In this document: positions 39,402 through 47,650 of the stretch, piece by piece
How positions within the stretch are numbered: position 1 is the stretch's first letter
Layout of the letters: each line of letters opens with the position of its first letter
Assembly (NCBI GenBank): GCA_016936505.1
Contig: JAFGXS010000046.1
Coordinates: 16,687-80,686, forward strand
Direction of reading: 5' to 3'
DNA length: 64,000 bases
Source of the DNA: Bacteroidales bacterium
GTDB lineage: Bacteria > Bacteroidota > Bacteroidia > Bacteroidales > F082
Notes under the pieces: generated by a model
Database searches by the model: none
The model's input: only the letters and a program-made list of their open reading frames with translations
Told to the model about the DNA's origin: nothing
Translations under genes and position numbers: made by a program

Positions 39402-39409
39402 CAAAAGTA
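39402..39409 (-). promoter_or_regulatory. -7 promoter element for dnaX
   Basis: On the minus strand TACTTTTG fits TAnnTTTG, 19-26 bp upstream of the dnaX ATG at 39383. It lies within the longer alternative frame and so argues against the earlier start. Confidence 0.6.
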
Positions 39410-39483
39410 ACAAAATTCAGTGCGGAATGAGAGCAAAAAAACAGAAAAGCCTGAACAATTTTACTTCAGAAATGCTCCTAAAC

Positions 39484-39513
39484 GAAAAAACCCGGACTCA
39501 TAAAGAGCCCGGG
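39484..39513 (-). terminator. Terminator after rpsT
   Basis: CCCGGACTC (39491-39499) pairs with GAGCCCGGG with one mismatch; on the minus strand a T run follows. It lies about 25 bp past the rpsT stop. Confidence 0.8.
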
Positions 39514-39536
39514 CACAGTATCTTTCAATAAAATAA

Positions 39537-39791
39537 TTAGTTCAGCGCGTGAGCGTATTTAGTAATCTTTGATTTCAGGTTACCGGCTTTGTTTTTGTGA
39601 ATGATATTTCTCTTAGCCAGTTTGTCAATCATAGCATACAATTTTGGCAATTGCTCTTCTGCTTCTTTTTTATCTTCCAGAGTACGAAACTTGCGAACGG
39701 CATTACGCATGGTTTTTGCATAATAGCGGTTGTGCAATTTTTTTGTTTCATTTTGTCTGATGCGCTTGATTGCTGATTTGTGATTAGCCAT
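39537..39791 (-). CDS. rpsT: 30S ribosomal protein S20
   Basis: Ribosomal small-subunit protein S20, 84 aa, standard length. It begins [22 protein letters not shown] and is Lys/Arg rich, with the conserved [17 protein letters not shown] near the end. Its own -7 element and terminator make it a single-gene unit. Confidence 0.97.
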   Translation of the reverse strand: MANHKSAIKRIRQNETKKLHNRYYAKTMRNAVRKFRTLEDKKEAEEQLPKLYAMIDKLAKRNIIHKNKAGNLKSKITKYAHALN

Positions 39792-39830
39792 AATATTTCT
39801 GTGTTGTATTTACTATTCCTTTTGGGCGTG

Positions 39831-39838
39831 CAAAATTA
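39831..39838 (-). promoter_or_regulatory. -7 promoter element for rpsT
   Basis: On the minus strand TAATTTTGC fits TAnnTTTG, 40-47 bp upstream of rpsT. The octamer and the following GCAC are identical to those before rpmE2. Confidence 0.7.
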
Positions 39839-39881
39839 AACAAACTTTTTGTATTAAAAAGCATTTTTGCACAATTTATTT

Positions 39882-41171
39882 TCATGAAGTTAAAATTTCT
39901 CCTGTCAGTACGGGTTCGTCTGTCATCTCAATGTCAGTAAGTTTCACCTTATAGAACTTATTTCTTCTTAAATCTTTCTGCTTTATTACCACAGGAACGT
40001 AGTGCTCTCCATATCCTGTAGCAAAACCATTTTTATCAAATTGTTCCACTAAAACAGTCTGTTCTTTGCCAACAAACGAACGACGGTATTCCATTTTCAT
40101 ATCGTCTGAAAGCTGGCGAACCAGTTCAGAACGCCTTGTTTTTTCCTTTTCAGGAATCTGATTATCCATACGCTCAGCACGCGTTCCACGACGAACACTG
40201 TATTTAAACGTATGAATGTGACCAAAACCAACTTCCTTCAAAACCTTTAATGTTTCCTGAAAATTTTCTTCTGTTTCACCCGGAAAACCGACAATTATAT
40301 CGGTAGTCAGGTTAAAACCGGGATAGCGGCTGCGGATGTTTTCAGAAAGTTCCTTGAAAAACTTAGCTGTGTACATCCGGCGCATTTTCAGCAAGACATC
40401 TTCAGAACCGCTTTGCAAACAAATATGCATGTGCGGAGCCAGTTTCGGGTTCTCAAATAACCTGAAGAAACTTTCAGAATAACCGTCCGGCTCAATGGAA
40501 GAAATCCGAACCCTGAAATCGCCGGGAATAGCCAGAATTTCTTCTACCAATTGTTCAAAATCGGTTGTTTCATCTTTATAGCGACCAATATTCACACCCG
40601 TCAGAACCACTTCCTTATATCCAAACTCCACAACCTGACGAATATTTTCAAGAATATCTTTTTTTGTACGACTGGTAGCCCTGCCCCTAACTTTTGGAAT
40701 AATGCAAAAAGTACAGAAGTTATCACAACCATCCTGAATTTTAATCAGGCTTCGGGTATGAAAAGTTTCATCGGCTGGTTCATAGCCAAAAAGGTCTTTG
40801 GCAAAAGTATCAGGGGTAACTACCTCTCCATTAAAATAAGCATCCACAAGCGAAGTGATGGAAGATTTATGATCGTTGTCCACAACAAAATCAACCTTTT
40901 CGCTTTTTTCCAGATCTTCCTTATAATTCGTTGCCATACAACCGGTCACAATCTTCAACGAACCTGGATGCAAGCGGTTCACATGGTTCATTACCTGCTT
41001 CGATTTATGGTCGCTTTGATTGGTCACAGTACAGGTATTCACCACATAAACATCAGCTTCTTCCTCAAAGTCAACCACCTGGTATTTCTTTTTTGAAAAC
41101 TGCGATACCAAAGCATCAGTTTCAAAAAGATTCAGGCGACAGCCCAGTGTTTTAAATGCAATTTTTTTCAT
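39882..41171 (-). CDS. mtaB: tRNA t6A37 methylthiotransferase MtaB
   Basis: Radical SAM methylthiotransferase, 429 aa, that converts t6A at tRNA position 37 to ms2t6A. The N-terminal cluster motifs are GCRLN, NTCTVT and TGCMA; the radical SAM cluster is GCDNFCTFC followed by IIPKVRGRATSR, the MtaB-type variant. A TRAM domain closes the protein. The ATG at 41171 is preferred because the frame's earlier start is a TTG. It begins 4 bp after the stop of a MiaB-type gene, so the two are an operon for position-37 modification. Confidence 0.93.
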   Translation of the reverse strand: MKKIAFKTLGCRLNLFETDALVSQFSKKKYQVVDFEEEADVYVVNTCTVTNQSDHKSKQVMNHVNRLHPGSLKIVTGCMATNYKEDLEKSEKVDFVVDNDHKSSITSLVDAYFNGEVVTPDTFAKDLFGYEPADETFHTRSLIKIQDGCDNFCTFCIIPKVRGRATSRTKKDILENIRQVVEFGYKEVVLTGVNIGRYKDETTDFEQLVEEILAIPGDFRVRISSIEPDGYSESFFRLFENPKLAPHMHICLQSGSEDVLLKMRRMYTAKFFKELSENIRSRYPGFNLTTDIIVGFPGETEENFQETLKVLKEVGFGHIHTFKYSVRRGTRAERMDNQIPEKEKTRRSELVRQLSDDMKMEYRRSFVGKEQTVLVEQFDKNGFATGYGEHYVPVVIKQKDLRRNKFYKVKLTDIEMTDEPVLTGEILTS

Positions 41172-41175
41172 ATCC

Positions 41176-42615
41176 TCAGGCAACTACTTTCTGACTAACC
41201 AAAACTCCTTCGGTTGAGAAAGGAGCAACACTTTCAATTTTTACTTTTGCAAATTCACCAATCAAAGAAGCATCATCAGAAGCAAAACGGACAATAATTT
41301 TTCCTTCGGTTAAAGCAGACAAATATCCTTCTTTGCGGTCTTTTCCTCGAACTACCACATCCATCGTTTTACCAATCAGCGACTTGTTGTACTCCAGAGA
41401 ATGCTTCATCAATTCATCCGTCAGCAAATGATAGCGTCTTTTCTTTTCTGCTTTCGGAACATCATCTTCCCAACGAGAACTGGCAGCACCAGGACGTACT
41501 GAGTATTGCGCAATGTAAGCCATATTGTATTTAAACTCTTCCATGGCCTTTCGCGTATTTTCCAGTTGCTCCTCAGTTTCTCCGGTAAAGCCGACAATGA
41601 TATCAGTAAACAAGGTTGCTTCCGGAATCAGGCGACGAATGGTGTCTACAATTCTGCGGTATTTTGCCATAGTATGTTTTCGGTTCATCCGAATCAAAAC
41701 CTCTTCATCACCCGACTGAATAGGCAAATGAATTTGCTTGGCCAGACACTGATGTTCAGCAATTACTTCAATCACATCATCGGTCATATCACGGGGATGC
41801 GGAGAAGTAAAATAGACCCAGAATTTCTTTCCGGCCGAATCGCCGTATTTTCCAATCTCTTTCAGCAGTTGTGCAAATGAGAGTTCTTCTCCTTTTTTAT
41901 CCAGCCCATAGGAATTTACATTCTGTCCCAGCAGGGTGATAGATTTATATCCTTTTTCAACCAAATCTTTCAGCTCACGCAGAATTTCTCCGGAAGGCCT
42001 TGACACTTCACGTCCGCGCGTATAAGGAACGGCACAGAACGAACAAAACTTATTACATCCATTCTGAATGGGAATAAATGCTTCGTAACCTGAAGCATAT
42101 TTGGGAGTAATGTGCCAGAAATCTTCAATTCCCTTTTCGGGACTTAAAATACTTTTTTGGGTACCGGGCAATTCTGCTTTATCCATACGAAAAGCAGCTT
42201 CGTTTCTGCTTTCAGTCTTAGGCTTTTCCCAATCGTTCCAACCGGCATCCAGTGTTTGAACCCCTGCCGGGGTTACCACACCATATTGCCTGATCATGTC
42301 GGGCAAAGCAGGCAAATCACTCATAGGAAATACCATATCAAATTGTTTCAGAAATTTCTCGCGGTCGGCAGGCAAAACACAACCCGTAACAAAAGTCAGC
42401 AGATTTTTTTTGTTTTTCCATTTGTTCCACTTCCTGATCTGGGTATAAACCTTATCGATGGCCTTCTGGCGAACCGAACAGGCTATCACTCCCAGCAAAT
42501 TAGCTTCATCTTCCTGATCGGTAGGTTCAAACCCCATTTTTTCCAGAACATCCTGAACCCTTTCCCCATCGGAAATATTCATTTGGCAACCCAGCTGTAC
42601 AATATGATATTTCAT
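41176..42615 (-). CDS. miaB: MiaB-type tRNA methylthiotransferase
   Basis: Radical SAM methylthiotransferase, 479 aa, probably making ms2i6A at position 37 of tRNAs reading UNN codons. The three cysteines of the auxiliary cluster are present (Cys 10 in GCQMN, Cys 46 in IACSVRQKA, Cys 79 in TGCV) and so is the radical SAM motif GCNKFCSFC (187, 191, 194) with AVPYTRGREVSRP. The usual NTC around the second cysteine is replaced by IAC, and about 60 extra residues lie before the radical SAM domain. The sequence differs from the common Bacteroidota MiaB; RimO seems unlikely given the YTRGRE motif. Confidence 0.82.
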   Translation of the reverse strand: MKYHIVQLGCQMNISDGERVQDVLEKMGFEPTDQEDEANLLGVIACSVRQKAIDKVYTQIRKWNKWKNKKNLLTFVTGCVLPADREKFLKQFDMVFPMSDLPALPDMIRQYGVVTPAGVQTLDAGWNDWEKPKTESRNEAAFRMDKAELPGTQKSILSPEKGIEDFWHITPKYASGYEAFIPIQNGCNKFCSFCAVPYTRGREVSRPSGEILRELKDLVEKGYKSITLLGQNVNSYGLDKKGEELSFAQLLKEIGKYGDSAGKKFWVYFTSPHPRDMTDDVIEVIAEHQCLAKQIHLPIQSGDEEVLIRMNRKHTMAKYRRIVDTIRRLIPEATLFTDIIVGFTGETEEQLENTRKAMEEFKYNMAYIAQYSVRPGAASSRWEDDVPKAEKKRRYHLLTDELMKHSLEYNKSLIGKTMDVVVRGKDRKEGYLSALTEGKIIVRFASDDASLIGEFAKVKIESVAPFSTEGVLVSQKVVA

Positions 42616-42648
42616 AATTTACCTTTCTTTAATGCTCAGTTTAAATGA

Positions 42649-43302
42649 TTAAAAATAAACCTCAGCATGTAAATGATCCTGCGGAATTCCTTTTTCTTCC
42701 AATAAATCCATGGCATCACGGATCATTTCAAAATTCCCACAAAGGAAACAATGCGTATTCTTATCAATATCTACCTGTTTGATATAATCTGTAACTCTTC
42801 CCCGGAAACTACCTTTATCATCGCGACTCGTACAGGAAATATAGCGATCCTTATCATAATGATCACTTTCGAAACTGGCGTCAGAATAGCGAATACCATG
42901 CAACAGTTTATAATTCAATCCTGGAACACTTTTCACCATGCTGTGAAAAGGCGAAATACCGGTACCACTGGCAATGAAAAGAAAAGGGTTCACCTCAGCC
43001 TTAAAATCTTCTTCAATAGTGAAGAAACCAAATGGCCCCTGAACCTCAACTTCATCTCCGGGTTTCAGCTTACGCAAAACCTTGGACACCTCTCCGTCAG
43101 AAACTTCTTTTACCAGCACTTCAAGTGCCTCATCATTTATTCCGCTGTAAATAGAATACTCACGGTGATGGATATCACCGGCTTTGCCCAGCAGTACATG
43201 CTGTCCGGGTTCAAAGGTCATTCCTTTACGTTCTATTTCCAGAATAAATGCTGAATCAGCCAGTTCCCTAACGTTTAATATTTTGTGATACTGATCACTC
43301 AT
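42649..43302 (-). CDS. Ferredoxin--NADP reductase-like flavoprotein
   Basis: FAD-dependent oxidoreductase of the ferredoxin-NADP+ reductase type, 217 aa. REYSIYSG (about 46-53) binds FAD. FIASGTGISPFHSMV and CGNFEMIRDAMDLLEEKGIP form the NADP-binding half. The ATG at 43302 is chosen over a 46-residue upstream extension because a -7 element lies between the two, about 70 bp before it. The electron partner is unknown. It is divergent from the GTPase operon. Confidence 0.87.
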   Translation of the reverse strand: MSDQYHKILNVRELADSAFILEIERKGMTFEPGQHVLLGKAGDIHHREYSIYSGINDEALEVLVKEVSDGEVSKVLRKLKPGDEVEVQGPFGFFTIEEDFKAEVNPFLFIASGTGISPFHSMVKSVPGLNYKLLHGIRYSDASFESDHYDKDRYISCTSRDDKGSFRGRVTDYIKQVDIDKNTHCFLCGNFEMIRDAMDLLEEKGIPQDHLHAEVYF

Positions 43303-43371
43303 TATATAATTGTTTTTTTGATGACAATTTATTTTAAAACAGTAAAAAACGTGGGTTAATTTTTGGGTTGG

Positions 43372-43379
43372 CAAAATTA
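43372..43379 (-). promoter_or_regulatory. -7 promoter element for ferredoxin reductase gene
   Basis: On the minus strand TAATTTTGC fits TAnnTTTG, about 70 bp upstream of the reductase ATG at 43302, and shares the octamer found before rpmE2 and rpsT. Confidence 0.65.
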
Positions 43380-43454
43380 ATGATTTTTTGCTTTTGAAAA
43401 TCACTTTGTTAGAATCAATAAAAAAAGTAATTTTATGCAATTAATAGTGTTACC

Positions 43455-43853
43455 ATGGATCAACACAAAAACAACGAAGAAGACAATCTCTATCGTATAA
43501 GGGAAATTTTGTTTGGAGAAGACCTTCAAACTGTTAATCAGCGTTTCTCTGAGCTCAAATCTGAATGGGAAGAAAACCTTTCCACACTTAAGGCTGCAAC
43601 CGAAGAACATCTTGAGAACCTTAAGTCTTTTCAGGAAAACCAAACCGAGCAACTGGAAGAAATAAAAAATGAATTTCAGGAAAAAATTCTGGCATTAAAG
43701 CAGGAAATCGGCGAACAGGTCGGTTTGCTTGAGCAACAAATCAAGAATAACGAACAGTTGGTAAGTAATGAACTTTCTGTACTCAAAGAAAAACAGGTAA
43801 GTAAAGCTGAATTGGCGGACCTGCTGAAAGGCATCATTGACAAACTGCAATAG
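43455..43853 (+). CDS. Coiled-coil protein, first gene of the small-GTPase operon
   Basis: Cytosolic protein of 132 aa, not recognised as a named family. Almost the whole length from about 30 to 115 is a Glu/Lys/Gln/Leu-rich helix with heptad periodicity (LSTLKAATEEHLENLKSFQ, LEEIKNEFQEKILALKQEI), predicting a long coiled coil. The last 15 residues (KAELADLLKGIIDKLQ) may form a separate short helix. It precedes the OmpA-like membrane protein gene by 6 bp, so it is cotranscribed and probably an assembly or adaptor partner (inference). Confidence 0.85.
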   Translation: MDQHKNNEEDNLYRIREILFGEDLQTVNQRFSELKSEWEENLSTLKAATEEHLENLKSFQENQTEQLEEIKNEFQEKILALKQEIGEQVGLLEQQIKNNEQLVSNELSVLKEKQVSKAELADLLKGIIDKLQ

Positions 43854-43859
43854 TAAAAT

Positions 43860-45578
43860 ATGACAGCAAAAAAATCAGACCCTTCTATGGACGAACTGTC
43901 AAAAAAACTGACATTGCAGGCTCAGTTGGAAGAAGTTCGTAAGCTGCTTACCGGCTACGACCGCAAAGAACTGGCCGAGTTAAACAGACTATTGAAAGAT
44001 AAGGATGCCTTTGCAGAACAAATCAGTCAGTTATTACCCGATGCGTTCAACATACTGGTTCAAAACGGTACTGTAACTCTTGAAACCATCCAACCCATGG
44101 TGGAAGATGTTTTAAAGGAGAGCATCCGGAAAAATCCGAGAACTCTTTCTGATATCCTCTTTCCCATTATGATGCCTGCCATCAGAAAAGCTGTGGCTGA
44201 AGATATTAAAAGGATGCTCGAATCGGTCAACAACACACTGGAACATGGTTTTTCACCAAAAAGACTGGGCTGGCGTTTACAATCGATTTTTTCAGGAAAA
44301 AGCTATGGCGAAATTGTTCTTTCTCATGCTTACATTTACCAGGTTAAACAGGTATTTCTGATCCATAAAGAAACCGGACTGCTACTGGCTCAAACCGGAA
44401 ATGATAAAAGTACAGATGCCGATCTGGTTTCAGCCATGCTGACTGCGATCAAGGATTTTGTTCAGGATTCCTTTCATTCTGAAAACGACAGCCTCGACAG
44501 CATTCAGGTGGGAAAACTGAACATCTGGATTGAACAGGGGCCAAAAGCGCTTATTGCTGCCATAGTTGAAGGCAATATTCCCCAGAATTACCGTATTCTG
44601 CTCAAAGAAAATCTGGAAGGAATCCATATCGACTATTCCTATGAACTGGAACATTTCTCAGGTGACACCGCCCGGTTTCAGAATGATGAGAAATTACTGG
44701 ATGAATGCATCCAGCAGGAAAAAAAACCTGAAAAGAAAAGAAAACCCGTTGCCGCCATTTTGCTCTTATTTCTGATTCTGGGCACACTGGTTTACTGGAT
44801 TTACAGCTTGGTTGATCAGCGCATCCGTTTCGATAGCGTGGTATCAGGCTTAAAAGAATTACCGGGTGTTGTGGTTACTGAAACCGGAAAACAAAATGGA
44901 GTCTTTTACGTTTGCGGGCTTCGCGATCCTTTGGTTAAAATCCCCGACAAATTGTTCTCCAAAAACAAGTTTGCTCCAGACAATATTCTGCTTAAACTCA
45001 AACCCTATATTTCACTGGAACCTTCTGTTATTTTAAAACGAGTGAAGAAAAACATCACTTCAGAAACTGATATCCGCTACAGTTACCGCAATGACACATT
45101 ATTTGTTTCCGGAGAAGCCAGCAGGTTGTGGATGACTGATGCAGAAAAAAAATCCCTCCTGATTCCGGGGATCAGCACCGTCGTATTTCTGAATGCACCA
45201 AAAACAATCCGTAATTTTCCTATAGAACATTACCTGTATATTTTTGCCTTCAACAGCGATAGTATCCCTCAAACTGAGCAGCTGCATTTCATCGACATCG
45301 TAAACCAAACACGATCGATGCTGAACTTTAACTTTGACCAGGATTCTGTTCCGGTCATCGTTGCTCTTTCACACACAAATATCGACGGTAACAAATCAGG
45401 CAACAAAATCATCGCACAACAACGTGCCGACAAATTTATTAACCTGATGATCCAGCAGGGTATTCCACCAGAGGTTCTCATTCCAAAAGTTGTTGTTATG
45501 AAACCGAATGACACAACATACCCGCTGCGATCAGTAACTTTTAAAATTGAATACGCTAAATCCATCAAGCATGATTAA
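43860..45578 (+). CDS. Single-pass membrane protein with cytosolic GTPase-regulator-like and periplasmic OmpA-like domains
   Basis: Protein of 572 aa with one transmembrane helix at about 296-316 (PVAAILLLFLILGTLVYWIY) after a Lys-rich cytosolic stretch. The cytosolic part has a helical region (10-130) and then a segment (about 150-265) whose pattern VFLIHKETGLLLAQTG...ADLVSAMLTAIKDFV resembles roadblock/LC7 or longin folds that regulate Ras-like GTPases. Two BON-like stretches (about 320-450) are periplasmic. The end (about 470-572) is OmpA-like, with SHTNIDG and QQRADKFINLMIQQGI carrying the Asp and Arg that bind peptidoglycan in that family. Its stop overlaps the GTPase start by 8 bp. The domain names are my reading of motifs. 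Confidence 0.78.
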   Translation: MTAKKSDPSMDELSKKLTLQAQLEEVRKLLTGYDRKELAELNRLLKDKDAFAEQISQLLPDAFNILVQNGTVTLETIQPMVEDVLKESIRKNPRTLSDILFPIMMPAIRKAVAEDIKRMLESVNNTLEHGFSPKRLGWRLQSIFSGKSYGEIVLSHAYIYQVKQVFLIHKETGLLLAQTGNDKSTDADLVSAMLTAIKDFVQDSFHSENDSLDSIQVGKLNIWIEQGPKALIAAIVEGNIPQNYRILLKENLEGIHIDYSYELEHFSGDTARFQNDEKLLDECIQQEKKPEKKRKPVAAILLLFLILGTLVYWIYSLVDQRIRFDSVVSGLKELPGVVVTETGKQNGVFYVCGLRDPLVKIPDKLFSKNKFAPDNILLKLKPYISLEPSVILKRVKKNITSETDIRYSYRNDTLFVSGEASRLWMTDAEKKSLLIPGISTVVFLNAPKTIRNFPIEHYLYIFAFNSDSIPQTEQLHFIDIVNQTRSMLNFNFDQDSVPVIVALSHTNIDGNKSGNKIIAQQRADKFINLMIQQGIPPEVLIPKVVVMKPNDTTYPLRSVTFKIEYAKSIKHD

Positions 45579-46065
45579 GAAAAAAATAGCCATGTTGGGC
45601 TCTTTTGCTGTAGGAAAAACCAGTCTGGTACAAAGGTTTGTACACAGCATTTTTTCTGAAAAATACCATACTACCATTGGTGTAAAAATCGACCAGAAGA
45701 TTATTACCATCGACCATCAGGATGTGAACCTGCTTTTGTGGGATATTCATGGTGAGGATGAGTTCCAAAAAGTTAAACCCGCTTATGTAATGGGATCATC
45801 AGGTTACTTTGTAGTGATGGATGGAACCCGGAGAAAAACAATGGAAATTGGTTTTGAACTCAACGAAATGGCTAAAAAAGTAGCCGGGAATATTCCCTTT
45901 ATTGTCCTCATCAACAAATCGGACCAGAAAGAGCAGTGGGAAATTTCAGACGATGATATTCAGGAAATGAAAGACAAAGGTATTGAAGTCTTTCTGACCA
46001 GTGCTAAGGACGGAAACCATGTTGAAGAGGCATTTACTATACTGGCACAAAAAACAATGATATAA
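45571..46065 (+). CDS. Ras/Rab-like bacterial small GTPase
   Basis: Small GTPase of 164 aa, from the ATG at 45571, whose first bases overlap the end of the OmpA-like gene. All five G motifs are present: GSFAVGKTS (10-18), Thr in switch I (YHTTIG, 33-37), WDIHGED (57-63), NKSD (115-118) and TSAK (143-146). The residue matching Gln61 of Ras is Glu62, so intrinsic hydrolysis may need a partner. There is no prenylation cysteine at the C-terminus. Bacterial relatives such as MglA act as polarity switches. The adjacent OmpA-like and kinase genes suggest the GTPase links to them. Confidence 0.9.
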   Translation: MIKKKIAMLGSFAVGKTSLVQRFVHSIFSEKYHTTIGVKIDQKIITIDHQDVNLLLWDIHGEDEFQKVKPAYVMGSSGYFVVMDGTRRKTMEIGFELNEMAKKVAGNIPFIVLINKSDQKEQWEISDDDIQEMKDKGIEVFLTSAKDGNHVEEAFTILAQKTMI

Positions 46066-46070
46066 ATACC

Positions 46071-47573
46071 ATGGAAACAATTCCCAATAACCTGTTCAAC
46101 AAGCTACTGGAAAGTCAAAATCCATTGGAGAATTTTTGCCTTTTTCAAACAGATGCCGAAGGTAACATTCTCGACTTTACCGGACACATTAATTTATACC
46201 TTCCACATCCACCGGAAAGAGGAACTCCAATATCTACGCTCTTCGACTTTACTCTTGGGCTGTTTCCGTTTGAAGAAAAAGAATTAAAGTTTACGAACCT
46301 TCAGTTGGTTGAAGATCGGTTTACTGAAGTTCTTATCCTTAAGGGAGACAAAAATACTCTTTGGTTTCTTTTATTCGATGTTACAGACAACACTAAGAAC
46401 CAGGCAAAACTCCTTCAGCTTCTCAACAGCATCAACTTGGAAAAAGAGCAACCAACAGCCGGTAATCTGGGACACCTCGAACTTTTCGATATGGTGGCGT
46501 TCAAAAGAACTACAAACACCGATTATGAGCTATCCGGCAACGTTCCGCAATGGATTACCCGTTTAAAACCGGAGTTTCAGGACAAAACATTCAATGAACT
46601 CCTTACCGTATTTCCTTACCTTGAAGCTTTTGAAGTGGAAGCCCTTCCTTTTTGGGAAGAAAAAAAATCAGGGGTTTTAAAGTCGGGTATCTGGATAGAA
46701 AATGACAGCATCGGCAACGAATATTTGCTCAAGGCCTATGCTGTTAATTTTTCCACTCATTCATTTCTGGTCATCCGGTTACTCGAAAATGAGCTAACGG
46801 GGGGGCAGGAAGTATACCAGAAAGCCAGAGAACTTGAACTGGCCTATGAGAAACTGTCCAAAACTGAGGCCCGGCTCAAAGAATTACTAGAATACAAAGA
46901 GAAATTCGTTTCCATCATTTCTCACGATCTGCGTTCGCCCATTGCTTCAGTATTTGGCATTGCTGAAATGCTTACCAGCGATGAACAGTTAAAAGGATCG
47001 TTAGACGAATTCTATCACGAAATGCTGTTGGGAATAAAAAGCGAAATGGCACGTTTACTCGATTATAACGACAAGCTGTACCATTGGTCCAATCTTGAGT
47101 TGGGTAACTTCAAACTTAAGATTGAAGAAATACCTGTTCAAAAACTCGCCGACACTGTTCAACGGACTGCGAAACATGCTTTGGATGTAAAAAATGTAAA
47201 TTATAAAACGGATATACCAAAAAACTTAGCCATCAAAGTGGACATCACACTCTTTTTACAGGCACTGAACAACCTTATAGCCAATGCCATAAAGTTTACC
47301 CCCGAAGGTGGTGAAGTTGGTTTCGAAGCGCATACCGATGATAATGGAAATTCCTATGTATCCATTTATGACAAAGGAACCGGAATGACAGAAGACATTT
47401 TAAACAAGTTGTTTAAAACCCAGACTAGCAGTCATGGTACGCGGGGTGAAAAAGGCAGTGGACTTGGACTCGGAATCATAAAAAAAGTAATTGACACCCA
47501 TGGTTTCAGCATTTCTGCTGAGTCAGAAGCCGGAAAAGGAAGCCGTTTTACCATCCTGATTCCCCGGTCCTGA
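46071..47573 (+). CDS. Soluble sensor histidine kinase
   Basis: Histidine kinase of 500 aa with no membrane helix. The first 240 residues look like two PAS-like sensory domains (FCLFQTDAEGNILDFTGHIN, MVAFKRTTNTDYELSGNVP). A helix at about 245-275 leads into HisKA (FVSIISHDLRSPIA, His 285). The HATPase domain has an N box (NLIANAIKF), DKGTGM and GSGLGLGI. No response regulator gene is nearby. It is 5 bp after the GTPase gene and is the last of the operon, followed by a terminator. It may sense the GTPase state or a cytosolic signal (inference). Confidence 0.9.
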   Translation: METIPNNLFNKLLESQNPLENFCLFQTDAEGNILDFTGHINLYLPHPPERGTPISTLFDFTLGLFPFEEKELKFTNLQLVEDRFTEVLILKGDKNTLWFLLFDVTDNTKNQAKLLQLLNSINLEKEQPTAGNLGHLELFDMVAFKRTTNTDYELSGNVPQWITRLKPEFQDKTFNELLTVFPYLEAFEVEALPFWEEKKSGVLKSGIWIENDSIGNEYLLKAYAVNFSTHSFLVIRLLENELTGGQEVYQKARELELAYEKLSKTEARLKELLEYKEKFVSIISHDLRSPIASVFGIAEMLTSDEQLKGSLDEFYHEMLLGIKSEMARLLDYNDKLYHWSNLELGNFKLKIEEIPVQKLADTVQRTAKHALDVKNVNYKTDIPKNLAIKVDITLFLQALNNLIANAIKFTPEGGEVGFEAHTDDNGNSYVSIYDKGTGMTEDILNKLFKTQTSSHGTRGEKGSGLGLGIIKKVIDTHGFSISAESEAGKGSRFTILIPRS

Positions 47574-47593
47574 GAATAATTAAAAGAATCAAT

Positions 47594-47631
47594 AAAAAAA
47601 GCCTGAACTCAATGAGTTCAGGCTTTTTTTT
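47594..47631. terminator. Bidirectional terminator ending the GTPase operon and the LruC gene
   Basis: GCCTGAACTC and GAGTTCAGGC (47601-47623) form a 10-bp stem with an A run on one side and a T run on the other. It lies between the convergent kinase and LruC genes. Confidence 0.9.
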
Positions 47632-47650
47632 ATTGATGTATTTATGAAAC

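Noticed and set aside
43302..43440. N-terminal extension of the ferredoxin reductase
   Set aside because: A promoter element lies inside it and the extra 46 residues lack family character.
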